Shown piece after piece: positions 15,931 through 25,434 of a stretch of 64,000 nucleotides of DNA. Location: NCBI RefSeq assembly GCF_000265425.1, contig NC_018014.1, positions 1,054,001-1,118,000 on the forward strand, read 5' to 3'. The number at the start of each line of letters is the position of its first letter. Within the stretch, counting starts at the first letter, position 1. The notes under the pieces were generated by a model that worked only from the letters and a program-made list of their open reading frames with translations, was not told the origin of the DNA and ran no database searches. This DNA is from Terriglobus roseus DSM 18391 (GTDB taxonomy: Bacteria; Acidobacteriota; Terriglobia; Terriglobales; Acidobacteriaceae). Made by a program: the position numbers and the translations under genes.

Positions 15931-16998
15931 ATGCTCAACAAGGATATTCATGCGCTGTATATCGGCGCGGAGGAAAGCCAGTTGAATCTGCAGTTGAAGC
16001 CGCGCGTGAGTTCTCGCGCAAAAATTTCGTCGGTTGGGACTTACGTTCCGCCGCGTGTGCTGACCAACGCTGACATGGAGCGGATGGTCGAGACGAACGA
16101 CCAATGGATCATGGAGCGCACCGGCATTCGCGAGCGCCACGTGGTGGACGCGGGTGTTGCGACGAGCGACATGGCGGTTGAGGCGGCGAAGGTCTGCCTG
16201 GCCAAACGTGGCATTGATGCCAGCGAGATCGATTGCATCATCGTGGGAACGGTGACGCCGGACATGCTGTTTCCGGCGACGGCGTGCCTGGTCCAGAACA
16301 AGCTTGGAGCCACCAAGGCGTGGGGATTCGACCTGTCGGCTGCCTGCTCTGCGTTTACCTATGCGTTGCAGGTGGGTTCGCAGTTCATCCAAACGGGCAC
16401 GCACAAGAAAGTGCTGGTGATTGGCGCGGACACGATGAGTTCGATCGTGGATTACACCGATCGCACGACGTGCATCTTGTTCGGCGATGGCGCCGGATGC
16501 GTTCTGCTGGAGCCGTGCGAAGAGGGCGAGGTCGGCCTGATCGACTTCTACCATGAGGTCGATGGCTCGGGTGGTTCCGCACTGTGCATGCCTGCAGGTG
16601 GCAGTCTGCATCCGCCATCGGCAGAGACGGTTGCGAATCGTCAGCATTTCATCAAGCAGGAGGGGCAGACCGTCTACAAGTTTGCCGTGCGCAAGATGAT
16701 GGAAGCCAGCGAGCGTGTGTTGCAGGCGAATGGTGTACTGGGTTCGGACCTGGCGGCGTTCATACCGCACCAGGCGAACAAGCGCATCATCCTGGCGACG
16801 GCGGAGCGTCTTGGTCTGTCGGAGGATCGCGTGGTGATCAACATTGACCGCTACGGCAATACGACGGGCGGAACGATTCCCCTGGCGATGGGAACGGCGC
16901 TGGAAGAGAAGCGTTTGAAGAAGGGCGACCTGGTTCTGCTGGCGAGTGTTGGGGCAGGGTTTACCGTTGGGGCTACTCTGCTGCGGTGGGAGTTCTAG
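15931..16998 (+). CDS. fabH: beta-ketoacyl-ACP synthase III
   Basis: Condenses acetyl-CoA (or a branched starter) with malonyl-ACP to begin fatty acid synthesis, in the cytoplasm. The catalytic triad is complete: C139 (LSAACSAF), H280 (PHQANKR) and N310 (YGNTTGG). A GGTxPD-like VGTVTPD motif and the C-terminal [13 protein letters not shown] complete the family pattern. The enzyme is about 355 residues from the ATG used here, longer than the usual 320-335 because about 27 residues precede the normal N-terminus. A GTG ten codons upstream is also open, and a start further downstream is possible. No other fatty acid gene is adjacent. Confidence 0.95.
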   Translation: MLNKDIHALYIGAEESQLNLQLKPRVSSRAKISSVGTYVPPRVLTNADMERMVETNDQWIMERTGIRERHVVDAGVATSDMAVEAAKVCLAKRGIDASEIDCIIVGTVTPDMLFPATACLVQNKLGATKAWGFDLSAACSAFTYALQVGSQFIQTGTHKKVLVIGADTMSSIVDYTDRTTCILFGDGAGCVLLEPCEEGEVGLIDFYHEVDGSGGSALCMPAGGSLHPPSAETVANRQHFIKQEGQTVYKFAVRKMMEASERVLQANGVLGSDLAAFIPHQANKRIILATAERLGLSEDRVVINIDRYGNTTGGTIPLAMGTALEEKRLKKGDLVLLASVGAGFTVGATLLRWEF

Positions 16999-17094
16999 GT
17001 CTCAACAGGAAACAGGCAATAGGGAATGGGCTCGGCTTTGGCCGGGCCTGTTTTATTGCTCGCGAGAAATCCTGTTTCAATCCCGCGATCAAAG

Positions 17095-17200
17095 CGGGTG
17101 CCCCATTCATGACGGCTCATCGTCATGAGTGGGTTCGAAGGACGTTACCGGGAAAGGTCCCACTCATGCGCAAGAAAACGCGCATGAATGGGGCACCCGG
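17095..17200. repeat. dispersed hairpin elements, copies 5 and 6, head to head
   Basis: Copy 5 (17095-17133) is in reverse orientation and has the same stem as copy 1 (CGGGTGCCCCATTCATGACG on the plus strand). Copy 6 (17159-17200) is in forward orientation with the stem of copy 2. They are 25 bases apart between fabH and the convergent VTT-domain gene, so they may also block read-through. Confidence 0.82.
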
Positions 17201-17227
17201 CACCTGGGCTGGAATGCGTGAGCGTAC

Positions 17228-17935
17228 TTACGCCGCGGCTGCGGTGGTGGCGGTTTCGTGCTGCTCGTGGCGGCGCTGGCGTAGCTTCACGATGGCGTAG
17301 ATGATGCCGAAGCCGATGGATCCCCAGACGATGACGAGGAGGATCCAGCCGTAGTGGTCGGCGAAGCGCTGGTAGAGCGGCATGATCTTGCGGCCGTAGT
17401 GCAGGCCGAGCCAGGCGTAGAAGGCGTGGCGGAGGAAGCGCGAGAGGGTGAAGCTCCAGAAGAAGCGGCTGCGGGGCATGCGCAGGGCGCCAGCGGCGAT
17501 CAGGAAGGGCATGAGCGGTGCGGGCGGTGGTAGCAGCGCCGGGAGCGCTACGGAGAGCAGGGCGTGCTCGGTCGTCCAGCGGCGTAGCCGGTCTCGGAAG
17601 CGGGCCGGGACGTACTTGTCCATGAGGGGCAGGCCGCCCATGGCGCCGGTCTGGTAGCTGATGGCTCCTCCGACGATGGAGCCGATGGTGGCGACGACGG
17701 TGACAAGGAGCCAGGCCTGTCGCTGGGCTGCCAGCAGGACGACGAGGATGTCGGACGAGCCCGGGATGGGGAGCGGGACGGGCGAGGAATCGACGACACA
17801 GATGAAGAAGAGGCCGAGCAGGCCGAGACGGAAGAAGTAGCGGGTGATTTTGCCGCCCGTGGTCGTGGGGCGTCGCACGTGCGCGGTTGCGCTCGTGGTT
17901 GTCTGGGCAGCCTTTTGGAGGAGCGCAAGGATCAT
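17228..17935 (-). CDS. VTT/DedA-like (SNARE-associated) membrane protein
   Basis: A 235-residue inner-membrane protein of the VTT (SNARE-associated, PF09335-type) superfamily, related to DedA/YqaA lipid scramblases and flippases. After an N-terminal soluble part of about 30 residues there are about five membrane segments (from LGLLGLFFICVV to ILLVIVWGSIGFGIIYAIV). Family-like features are GSSDILVVLLAA, the GSIVGGAISYQTGA helix and the RFFWSFTLSRFLRHAFYAWLG segment with its conserved arginines. The C-terminus is a basic, Ala-rich tail. The substrate is unknown. It ends close to copy 6 of the repeat family. Confidence 0.85.
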   Translation of the reverse strand: MILALLQKAAQTTTSATAHVRRPTTTGGKITRYFFRLGLLGLFFICVVDSSPVPLPIPGSSDILVVLLAAQRQAWLLVTVVATIGSIVGGAISYQTGAMGGLPLMDKYVPARFRDRLRRWTTEHALLSVALPALLPPPAPLMPFLIAAGALRMPRSRFFWSFTLSRFLRHAFYAWLGLHYGRKIMPLYQRFADHYGWILLVIVWGSIGFGIIYAIVKLRQRRHEQHETATTAAAA

Positions 17936-18045
17936 CGGTCGGTGATTGGACGCTCGCAGGGGAGCGCACGGCTACAGCAGTGTGCGGTTGTGTTGCGCCA
18001 GAGCAAGGATATGTTCTGAAGGCGACCAGAGGCCCGCTTCCGCGG

Positions 18046-18885
18046 CTACAACAGCCTTAGCTTATACGCGGGCAGGACTTCGGCCTGGGCGGCGAGCGTG
18101 TAGAAGCGGTCGATGGCCTGCAGGCACTGGTCGTCGAGCGTGTAGTGGATGTTGCGGGTGAGGTAGTTGCGGATCGTCTCGGCGGAGAGTGGCAGGCGTG
18201 GTGTCCATTCGAGGACGAGGTCTTCGATGTGCGTGAGGCCCCGGTCGCGTGAGGCGGTCAGGTCTGCGATGAGGTCTTCGCGCGTGATGTGGCAGCGCGT
18301 GAGCGCCTCTGGCCGGACGGCCCAGACGGCTGCGACCCAGGGCAGGCCGGTGTGGTGCTGCCAGAGGGACGCGACGTCGATCCAGGTGTGGTCGGCGAAG
18401 TCGTTGCGGTGTTCGAGCGCGAGCAGGGCTGGATCGCCGATGAGCAGGGCGGCGTCGCTGGTGCGCAGCATGGCGGGCAGATCCGCCTCTTCTTCGTGGA
18501 CGTGCGGCGTGTCGCCGTAGAACTCACGCATCATGGTGCGGACATAGGCCGCGGAGGAGCGGGATGCGGCGTCAGTTGCGAGTGTTTTGACGGTTGCCAT
18601 CGTGAGGCCGGGCTTCAGCACGAGTTGGATGGAGCGGACCGCGTGCAGCGAGGCGATGGTGCAGCCGGGGACGGCCACCACTTCGGGCATGGTGGCGAGT
18701 GCGGCGATGGGGATGAGGCCGAGGTCTGCCTCGCCTGAGGCGAGTTGCGCGGCGCACTGCGAGGGCAGCGTGTAGCGCACGTCGTAGCGCTGGACGAGCT
18801 GCTGGCTGGCGGGTGGGTGTTCGAAGTCCCACAGGAGCGGCGCGGGATTGAGGAAGCTGATGGCGGCGATGCGAAGACGGGACAC
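18046..18885 (-). CDS. mqnA: chorismate dehydratase (futalosine pathway)
   Basis: Converts chorismate to 3-enolpyruvyl-benzoate, the first step of the futalosine route to menaquinone. The 279-residue protein has the family's typical opening RIAAISFLNPAPLLWDFE, the LASGEADLGLIPIAALA segment, and DAALLIGDPAL followed by WQHHTGLPWVAAVWAVR. It belongs to the periplasmic-binding-protein fold but has no signal peptide. The start codon is GTG. It is not next to other mqn genes, as is common. The gene diverges from dprA across about 185 bases. Confidence 0.93.
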   Translation of the reverse strand: MSRLRIAAISFLNPAPLLWDFEHPPASQQLVQRYDVRYTLPSQCAAQLASGEADLGLIPIAALATMPEVVAVPGCTIASLHAVRSIQLVLKPGLTMATVKTLATDAASRSSAAYVRTMMREFYGDTPHVHEEEADLPAMLRTSDAALLIGDPALLALEHRNDFADHTWIDVASLWQHHTGLPWVAAVWAVRPEALTRCHITREDLIADLTASRDRGLTHIEDLVLEWTPRLPLSAETIRNYLTRNIHYTLDDQCLQAIDRFYTLAAQAEVLPAYKLRLL

Positions 18886-19070
18886 TTGTCTTTAGAGTAT
18901 CGGGGGCGGTGGTTGGGTTCGTGGTGGCGCATGACGATGCGGTCATCTGGGCCGGGTAGAAGATCGCGATGTCTTCCATTTCGGGACGTCGCGAGTCGCG
19001 ATTGTCTGCAACGCGGCATTGTCTTAGCGGGGTGGCGATGTATAACCGTTCGCACCGGGAGACATTTTGC

Positions 19071-20261
19071 ATGGCGACTGCCATTGATAACGCGTTGCCG
19101 CGGGTCTTCGGTGCTGCCGAGGCTGAGAACCGGCTGGCCTATATGGCTTTGATTCTGACGCCGGGGATGGGCGCGACGCGGACGCTGCGGGCGGTTTCGC
19201 GAACTGCTGCGGCCGGGGAAATCTTCAGCATGTCGTTAACGCAACTCGAGGGTCTGGGTATGCCGGCGGCCTCGGCCCGGCATGTCTTTGAGGGCAAGTC
19301 GCGTGCGCTGGCGGTGGACGAGGTTGCGCGGATCGAGGAGCAGGGTGCGGGGTTTCTGACGCACGATTGCGCGGAGTATCCGGACCGGCTGCGTGAGATC
19401 TATGACCCGCCGGCGGTGCTGTGGTTTCGTGGCGACACTTCGTTGCTGGCGCTGCCTGGGATTGCGGTGGTGGGCACGCGGCATCCGTCTCCATATGGCA
19501 GCGGCATGGCGCAGATGCTGAGTCGAGAGCTGGCGGCGCGGGGAGTTGTGATCCTGAGTGGGATGGCTCGGGGTGTCGATACCGAGGCGCACAAGGGTGC
19601 GCTGGATGCTCGCGGAAAGACCGTTGCAGTGTGGGGCACGGGCGTCGATGTGATCTACCCGAAGGAGAACAAGCGGCTGGCGGAGCAGATCCTGATGGCG
19701 GGCGGCTGCATCCTGAGCGAGTTCCCGCTGGGGACGTTTCCGGCGCCACAGAATTTTCCTGTTCGCAACCGGGTGCTGAGCGGGATGAGTGTGGGCGTGC
19801 TGGTCGTCGAGGCGGCGGAGCACAGCGGCACGCGCATCACCGCTCGGTGCGCGATGGAGCAGAATCGCGATGTGTATGCGGTGCCGGGCAATGTGACGAA
19901 CAAGGGATCGTGGACGCCGAACACGTTGATCAAGCAGGGTGCGAAGCTGACGGCTACCTGGGAGGACGTGTGGGAGGATCTGCCGAGCCAGATCCGTTTG
20001 GAGCTGGAGGAGCGGACGGGGCAGGGCAGTGAATCGGGAACGGCGACGGCCGCATCTTTATTCGACGACGGCAATCTTCCGCCGACGGAGCGGCTGGTTT
20101 TTTCAATCCTGCGGGCCGACGAGTCGGTGCAATTGGACGACCTGATCGAGCGGCTGGACGGCCAGTTGCAGTCGCCAGAGATCTTTACCGCGCTGTTTGA
20201 GCTGGAGCTCGCAGGGCGGGTGCGGCAGATGCCCGGCAAGAACTATGTGCGGACGTTTTAA
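19071..20261 (+). CDS. dprA: DNA-processing protein DprA (Smf)
   Basis: Binds incoming single-stranded DNA and loads RecA during natural transformation. The 396-residue protein has an N-terminal SAM-like region (about 20-85), the Rossmann core with VVGTRHPSPYG, SGMARGVDTEAHKGAL, YPKENKRLA and SEFPLGTFPAPQNFPVRNR, and a C-terminal winged-helix domain (about 330-396, PPTERLVFSIL to GKNYVRTF). I took the ATG before ATAIDN, which has GGGAG 9 bases upstream. dprA is often next to topA; here a minus-strand gene lies between them. Confidence 0.95.
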   Translation: MATAIDNALPRVFGAAEAENRLAYMALILTPGMGATRTLRAVSRTAAAGEIFSMSLTQLEGLGMPAASARHVFEGKSRALAVDEVARIEEQGAGFLTHDCAEYPDRLREIYDPPAVLWFRGDTSLLALPGIAVVGTRHPSPYGSGMAQMLSRELAARGVVILSGMARGVDTEAHKGALDARGKTVAVWGTGVDVIYPKENKRLAEQILMAGGCILSEFPLGTFPAPQNFPVRNRVLSGMSVGVLVVEAAEHSGTRITARCAMEQNRDVYAVPGNVTNKGSWTPNTLIKQGAKLTATWEDVWEDLPSQIRLELEERTGQGSESGTATAASLFDDGNLPPTERLVFSILRADESVQLDDLIERLDGQLQSPEIFTALFELELAGRVRQMPGKNYVRTF

Positions 20262-20334
20262 CGACAGGCAAGCCTCGTTGAGCGATGGTTCGGAGGCCGG
20301 TCCCAGGGTGGAGCGGTTGACCTTCAAAAGAAGA

Positions 20335-20370
20335 CCCCACCCTTTGCTTCGCAAAGAATGGGGCACCCGG
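20335..20370. repeat. dispersed hairpin element, copy 7
   Basis: CCCCACCCTTTGC and GCAAAGAATGGGG pair around TTC, followed by CACCCGG. It lies between the convergent ends of dprA and the next gene. Confidence 0.82.
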
Positions 20371-20422
20371 CATGGTTCCGCTTTGCAAGAGGTCTTCCGA
20401 GAAAGAGGCGTCTGGTATCGGA

Positions 20423-21493
20423 CTATTTTTTGGCTGGTGGGGCGACGGTGATTTCCGCGACGGGTTTGCCTTGTTCGTAGTCGGGGATGCCGGAGGTCAC
20501 CTTGCGGAGGACGAATTCGCGGACGAGGGAGACGACGGCGTGACCGCCGATGCCGATGCCCACGTTGCGGAAGATGAGGCCGGCTCCGCGGTTGTTGTCG
20601 GGGCGATAGAGGTTGGAGACTGCGCCCGCTACGACCGATCCCAGGATGCGGGAGTAGGCAGGCTGGAAGTGGCCGCTGTTGCCCTTCTGGATGAACGCGG
20701 TCGACATGGCGTACAGGGCGCGATGGCGCACGCTGCCGGAGCCCATGTAGAAGTAGCGGGGGTCCTGGCGGAAGATGCTTGGGAAGACCGCCGAGCCGAA
20801 GAAGCGGGAGACGACGACATCGGCGTAGGCAGCGCCGAAGCGCTTGCCGTAGCCCTCGGCACCGTCGCCGTAGTCTTTGAAGGTTCCCCGCTTCTGCTCG
20901 ACACCGGCGATGATCGCGATCACGGCGAACTCTGCCGGGTCGGTGGTGGAACGGAAGGCAAGCCAGGACTTCTGCCGGAAATTGAGGGGCGCTGCGTCCC
21001 AGATGTAGCTGGAGTAGAAGTTGGGCAGGACGCCAAGTGCGCGCTGGTGCAGGGCGGCATTGAGCTGGGCCTGGGCGACCTGCTCCTGCGTTGCGACCAC
21101 GGAGATTTCCGTATTGGCGGGCGCGATGGGCAGGATGATCTCTGGAATGTGTCCGGTTTCGCCTGCATCCAGGCGGATCTCTGGCGAGATGAAGGTCTCC
21201 ATGCCGGCCGCGGTGACCGTCAGCCGGACGGTTGCGGGGTCGAGATTATTGAAGAGGAAGGTGCCGTCGGCGGCGGAGTGGATGACCTGATCGTTGGCGC
21301 CCTTGGCATTCACAAGCGTGACGTAGGCATCGGCGACCGGCGCACCGTTGGTGTCGATGATGTGACCCTGCAGGGCAGAGTGGGTCTTTTGCTGGCTGGG
21401 GGCATCCGGCAGCGCCTGGGCGTAGAGGGACCCACTGACTAGGGACGAAAACAAGAGGGCAGAGAGAAGAGCGCGAACGCGCGAAGCATGCAT
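20423..21493 (-). CDS. exported carboxypeptidase-regulatory-like domain protein
   Basis: A 356-residue exported protein. A signal peptide (about 1-26, ending SLYAQ) is followed by one carboxypeptidase-regulatory Ig-like domain (about 40-115, LQGHIIDTNGAPVADAYVTL to LTVTAAGMETF). The rest (about 150-340) is a region of several hydrophobic helices or barrel-like strands with GTFKDYGDGAEGYGKRFGAAYAD and FRQDPRYFYMGSGS, a pattern I know only from uncharacterised acidobacterial proteins. The C-terminal half may sit in the outer membrane, but this is inference. The gene is opposite in direction to dprA and topA. Confidence 0.75.
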   Translation of the reverse strand: MHASRVRALLSALLFSSLVSGSLYAQALPDAPSQQKTHSALQGHIIDTNGAPVADAYVTLVNAKGANDQVIHSAADGTFLFNNLDPATVRLTVTAAGMETFISPEIRLDAGETGHIPEIILPIAPANTEISVVATQEQVAQAQLNAALHQRALGVLPNFYSSYIWDAAPLNFRQKSWLAFRSTTDPAEFAVIAIIAGVEQKRGTFKDYGDGAEGYGKRFGAAYADVVVSRFFGSAVFPSIFRQDPRYFYMGSGSVRHRALYAMSTAFIQKGNSGHFQPAYSRILGSVVAGAVSNLYRPDNNRGAGLIFRNVGIGIGGHAVVSLVREFVLRKVTSGIPDYEQGKPVAEITVAPPAKK

Positions 21494-21937
21494 GAAGAGT
21501 GTCTTTCGTACCGATGCTACGACATCTGACGCCAGTTGCGCAGGAAAGGGTCGTACGACTTATTGATGTCACCGCTAACACGTTGCGGTGAGTTGAAGCA
21601 AAGGTTTGTTTGGGGCGGGGGCTGGGCTTTGAGTCGGACCGGGCGGTGATCGCATCTGCTGTGGAAGTCGGTGTTTGGCGGCCGATTGGGCGCCGGCCGC
21701 AGACCTTTTTGGAGCGGATGGGTCCAACCTGCGGAAAACGCTAACGTGACGCGCCGGGAGAACTCGTGTTAGGTTCCATACCGAGACAGAGAGAAAAGGG
21801 CGCAGACCCTAGGCCAGCGTGATCGCCGAGCGGTTGCCGGTGTCAGCAGGTTGATCGGCCGGTTGTGACCGGCAGCGGCGCGGAAGGTTTTGAGCGCTGC
21901 GACCGGATGAGAAATCCGGAGAAACCAGGAAGCAGTT
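21494..21937. other. 444-bp divergent intergenic region before topA
   Basis: No convincing gene is seen. It must hold the promoters for topA and for the exported protein, but no clear -35/-10 pair stands out. A ribosome site (AGGAAG) lies 6 bases before the topA ATG. Confidence 0.5.
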
Positions 21938-24790
21938 ATGGGTAAGAATCTCGTGATCGTAGAGTCGCCGGCGAAGGCGAAGACGATCAATAAATATCTC
22001 GGCAGCGACTACACGGTGGAGGCTTCGATTGGCCACATCATGGACCTGCCCAAGAACGACATCGGCGTTGAGCTGAAGAACCGCACGTTCCTGCCGAAGC
22101 TGATTGTTTCGCCCGGCAAGGAAAAGCTGGTGGACCGGCTGAAGAAGCTGGCCGCGAAGGCGGACGCTGTGTACCTGGCGCCCGATCCTGACCGCGAAGG
22201 CGAGGCGATTGCCGCGCATCTGCAGATGCAGTTGCAGCCGGGCATGAAGAGCAAGGCTCCGATCTTCCGCGTGACCTTTAATGAGATCACGAAGAAGGCC
22301 GTCAACGACGCCTTCAAGACGCCGCGGCAGGTGGACAACAACCTGATGCTGGCGCAGCAGACGCGCCGCGTGCTGGACCGGCTGGTGGGCTATGAGATCT
22401 CGCCGCTGCTATGGGATAAGGTGCGCCGCGGACTGAGTGCCGGACGCGTGCAGACGGTTGCGCTGCGGCTGATCGTGGACCGCGAGAACGAGATCAAGGC
22501 ATTCAACCCGGTGGAGTACTGGCCGGTGGATGCGAAGCTGAAGCCCGCTTCGTCGAAGCAGGAGTTTATTGCACGTCTGTACGCTATCGATGGCACGGGT
22601 CTTCGCGTTGAGACGGTTGGTCCGCCGGCGCTGCCGGAGGGCGTGAGTGCCGAGGCTGCGAAGGCCGGTATGGAGAAGGCGAAGTGGACCGTTGCTTCTG
22701 TGGAAGCGAAGGAGCGCCGCCGGAATCCGCCTGCGCCGTTCTCGACTTCACGGCTGCAGCAGGATGCTTCGAACCGCCTCGGTTTCAACGTGAAGCGGAC
22801 GATGGGCGTTGCGCAGCGTTTGTATGAGGGCGTCGAGGTCGGTAAGGAAGGCACCGTCGGCCTGATCACGTATATGCGTACCGATTCCACACGTGTGGCT
22901 CCGGTCGCCATCGACATGGCGCGCGACTATATCAAGACGCTTGGGCCACAGTATCTGCCGGCGAAGCCGAATGACTTCAAGGGCAAGAAGGACGCGCAAG
23001 ATGCGCACGAAGCCATCCGTCCGACCAACGTTGCATACACGCCGGAGAGCATCCGGAAGTACCTGAGCGACGAGCAGTTCAAGCTGTACGACCTGATCTG
23101 GCGCCGCTTTGTCGGCAGCCAGATGACGCCGGCCGTCTATGACCAGACGAACGTCGATATCACTGGCGTGAGCGACAAGAAATACAGTGTTCGCGTTTCG
23201 GGATCGGTGCTGAAGTTTGACGGTTTCCTTAAGGTTGCCGATCCTCGCGCTGCCAATGCGACGGCTGCTGCGAAGCCGCAGAATGAGTCGTCTGACGGCG
23301 AGAACGAGGGCGCGGATACAGCGCTGCCCGCGCTGAAGCAGGGACAGGCCCTGGACCTGGTGGAAGTGCTGACGGAGCAGAAGTTCACGGAGCCGCCGCC
23401 ACGCTTCAACGAAGCTTCTCTGGTGAAGGAATTGGAAGAGCGCGGCATCGGCCGGCCTTCGACTTACGCGAGCATCATCAACACGATTCAGGATCGCGAC
23501 TACGTCAAGAAGCTGGCGCGGAAGTTTGTGCCGACGGAGATCGGCATGGTCGTGACGACGCTGCTGGTGAAGAACTTTCCGTACATCTTCGATATGGACT
23601 ACACCCGCAAGCTCGAGGATGAGCTGGACGAGGTGGAGAGCGGCAAGGAGAAGTGGACGAACCTGCTGGACGGTTTCTACGGTCACCTGCTGAAGGAGAT
23701 CAAGGTCGCCGAAGGTTCGATGGAAGAGATCAAGCGGTGGGAGAAGCCGACGGAGGAGCTGTGCGAGAAGTGCGGCTCGCCACTGATTTTGAAGTGGGGC
23801 AAGTTCGGCTCGTTCTATAGCTGCAGCGCCTTCACCAAGACCAAGCCGAAGACCATTGCGGTAAGCGCCTTCAAGAAGGACGCGAAGGCCGCGATGAAGC
23901 GCGTGACGGACTCGTTTGAGTACCCGGTGACGGTCAAGGGCATGGTCGACGATGCCGAGGCCTCCAGCGAGGAGGTCAAAGACGACAAGCAGTTGCTGGC
24001 GGCCATGAAGCTGGCTTCCACGCGTGGCAAGAGCATCCTGATCGACCCGGTGAGTTGCGACTTTACGAAGGAAAACTTCGCAGATAAGCCGGATCTTGCG
24101 GCAATGGAGGCGGGCGACACCGAGGAAGAGGAGTTCTGCGAGAACTGCGGCAAGCTGATGGTTCTGAAGAACGGACCGTGGGGCCCGTTCATGAGCTGCC
24201 CGGATTACTCGGCTGACCCGCCGTGCAAGACTGTGCGCCGGCTGAACCAGAAGGTGCAGCAGAAACCGCCAGAACCCACCGGCGAGCCCTGCCCGGAGTG
24301 CGGCATGGAGCTGGTGAAGCGGACCGGATCGTATGGCGAGTTCACGTCGTGCTCGGGATATCCGAAGTGCAAGTACGTCAAGCAGACGCTGCTGGACGTG
24401 GCTTGCCCGAAGGACGGCGGAAAGATCGCGGAACGTAAGTCGAAGATGGGAAATGTCTTCTACGGCTGCACGAACTATCCAAAGTGCGATTTCACCAGCA
24501 ATCTGAAGCTGATCAACAAGCCATGCCCGAAGGGGAACAGCACCTACCTGCTGGAGGTGCCGAACAAGGCGGATGGTCTGATTCACGAGGTGTGTCCGCA
24601 TAACCACGAAGCGCTGCCGAAGCGTCGGCCGAAGAAGGGCGCCAAGGTGGAAGAGGTGGTCCATCCGATCGAGTGCGGTTACGAGGAGATTACGGACCGG
24701 CCAATTCCGGTGGTGGCGCCGATCGAGGTTCCGGTGCTGAAGCGGCCCGATCCTGAGACTACCCGGCCGCTCGTAGAGAGTGTTGCGTAA
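21938..24790 (+). CDS. topA: DNA topoisomerase I
   Basis: Relaxes negatively supercoiled DNA. The 950-residue protein begins with the Toprim domain (VIVESPAKAKTI; DPDREGEAIA) and has the active-site tyrosine Y312 in TYMRTDS. The gate segment FNEASLVKELEERGIGRPSTYA is intact. The C-terminal third has a series of Cys4 zinc ribbons starting at about 608 (CEKCGSPLIL), 730 (CENCGKLMVL), 786 (CPECGMELVK) and 825 (CPKDGGKIAE), and a last Cys-containing tail. The first ribbon lacks a clear second pair of cysteines. The gene is followed by a hairpin terminator. Confidence 0.97.
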   Translation: MGKNLVIVESPAKAKTINKYLGSDYTVEASIGHIMDLPKNDIGVELKNRTFLPKLIVSPGKEKLVDRLKKLAAKADAVYLAPDPDREGEAIAAHLQMQLQPGMKSKAPIFRVTFNEITKKAVNDAFKTPRQVDNNLMLAQQTRRVLDRLVGYEISPLLWDKVRRGLSAGRVQTVALRLIVDRENEIKAFNPVEYWPVDAKLKPASSKQEFIARLYAIDGTGLRVETVGPPALPEGVSAEAAKAGMEKAKWTVASVEAKERRRNPPAPFSTSRLQQDASNRLGFNVKRTMGVAQRLYEGVEVGKEGTVGLITYMRTDSTRVAPVAIDMARDYIKTLGPQYLPAKPNDFKGKKDAQDAHEAIRPTNVAYTPESIRKYLSDEQFKLYDLIWRRFVGSQMTPAVYDQTNVDITGVSDKKYSVRVSGSVLKFDGFLKVADPRAANATAAAKPQNESSDGENEGADTALPALKQGQALDLVEVLTEQKFTEPPPRFNEASLVKELEERGIGRPSTYASIINTIQDRDYVKKLARKFVPTEIGMVVTTLLVKNFPYIFDMDYTRKLEDELDEVESGKEKWTNLLDGFYGHLLKEIKVAEGSMEEIKRWEKPTEELCEKCGSPLILKWGKFGSFYSCSAFTKTKPKTIAVSAFKKDAKAAMKRVTDSFEYPVTVKGMVDDAEASSEEVKDDKQLLAAMKLASTRGKSILIDPVSCDFTKENFADKPDLAAMEAGDTEEEEFCENCGKLMVLKNGPWGPFMSCPDYSADPPCKTVRRLNQKVQQKPPEPTGEPCPECGMELVKRTGSYGEFTSCSGYPKCKYVKQTLLDVACPKDGGKIAERKSKMGNVFYGCTNYPKCDFTSNLKLINKPCPKGNSTYLLEVPNKADGLIHEVCPHNHEALPKRRPKKGAKVEEVVHPIECGYEEITDRPIPVVAPIEVPVLKRPDPETTRPLVESVA

Positions 24791-24823
24791 GCGCTCTTAG
24801 ATTCTTTGTTTCGTTCTACATAC

Positions 24824-24857
24824 AAGGGCAGCACTGCCGATCCGGGGTGCTGCCCTT
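24824..24857 (+). terminator. terminator after topA
   Basis: AAGGGCAGCAC pairs with GTGCTGCCCTT (11 bp) around a 12-base loop, followed by TCACC. The position 30 bases past the topA stop supports the call. The stretch from here to the DUF427 gene shows no gene. Confidence 0.75.
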
Positions 24858-25083
24858 TCACCATGCCGCCGGGTACGTTCTCGCCGGCAGCGAACCTGGG
24901 AGGGTTCCTGGACAGGGATTTGATTTCGTAAAAAGGCCATGCACCGTGGTAACCACATTTTCCATCTAATGGTCAGGACTGTTACAAAGGTAGGACGCCA
25001 AATTTGGGTCGGTTTGCGACCCACGACGGTATTCCGCTGAGTTCCAGTCCGTCGAACCTTCTTTGAAAGTGTGTGATTCAGCA

Positions 25084-25368
25084 ATGGCAAAGGCAATGTG
25101 GAACGGCCAGACGGTGGCCGAGAGCGAGAGCTTCGAGACCGTCGAAGGCAACATTTACTTCCCCGAGGAGTCGGTGAAGCGCGAGTTTCTCCGCCCCAGT
25201 TCCACCTCGTCGTCATGCCCATGGAAGGGGCAGGCGCGTTACTTTACGCTGCTGGTTGACGGCCAGGAAAACCCCGACGCAGCCTGGTACTACCCGGATC
25301 CAAAGCCGGCCGCCCGCTCAGTAAAGCATCACATCGCCTTCTGGCGCGGCGTGGAAGTCAGCAAGTAA
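25084..25368 (+). CDS. DUF427-domain protein
   Basis: A 94-residue single-domain protein of the DUF427 family, a compact beta fold of unknown function. Family features are AMWNGQTVAESESF at the start, YFPEESVKREFLRPS, the SCPWKGQARYFTL core and AWYYPDPKPAA followed by HHIAFW. The start used is the ATG before AKAMWNG; the seven codons upstream do not fit the family. No signal peptide. The gene stands alone with its own terminator. Confidence 0.88.
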   Translation: MAKAMWNGQTVAESESFETVEGNIYFPEESVKREFLRPSSTSSSCPWKGQARYFTLLVDGQENPDAAWYYPDPKPAARSVKHHIAFWRGVEVSK

Positions 25369-25390
25369 ATCGCTTCCAACCGGATCGGAG

Positions 25391-25422
25391 ACAGCAGCCC
25401 TTGAGGCTGCTGTTTTTCTTTT
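25391..25422 (+). terminator. intrinsic terminator after the DUF427 gene
   Basis: ACAGCAGCC pairs with GGCTGCTGT around CTTGA and is followed by TTTTCTTTTC. This is a textbook hairpin and T-run about 20 bases past the stop. Confidence 0.92.
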
Positions 25423-25434
25423 CGGTCCTGCGTC

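Noticed and set aside
17095..17140. tRNA-like GGGTTCGAA segment
   Set aside because: It is part of an inverted hairpin element; no cloverleaf with acceptor and anticodon stems can be drawn.
20372..21442. Plus-strand open frame opposite the exported carboxypeptidase-regulatory-like protein
   Set aside because: The minus frame has a signal peptide and a known domain; the plus frame begins in a repeat element.
22748..24664. Long minus-strand open frame opposite topA
   Set aside because: It is antisense to a well-conserved topA, is rich in Arg and Leu as GC-rich shadows are, and has no ribosome site or domain.
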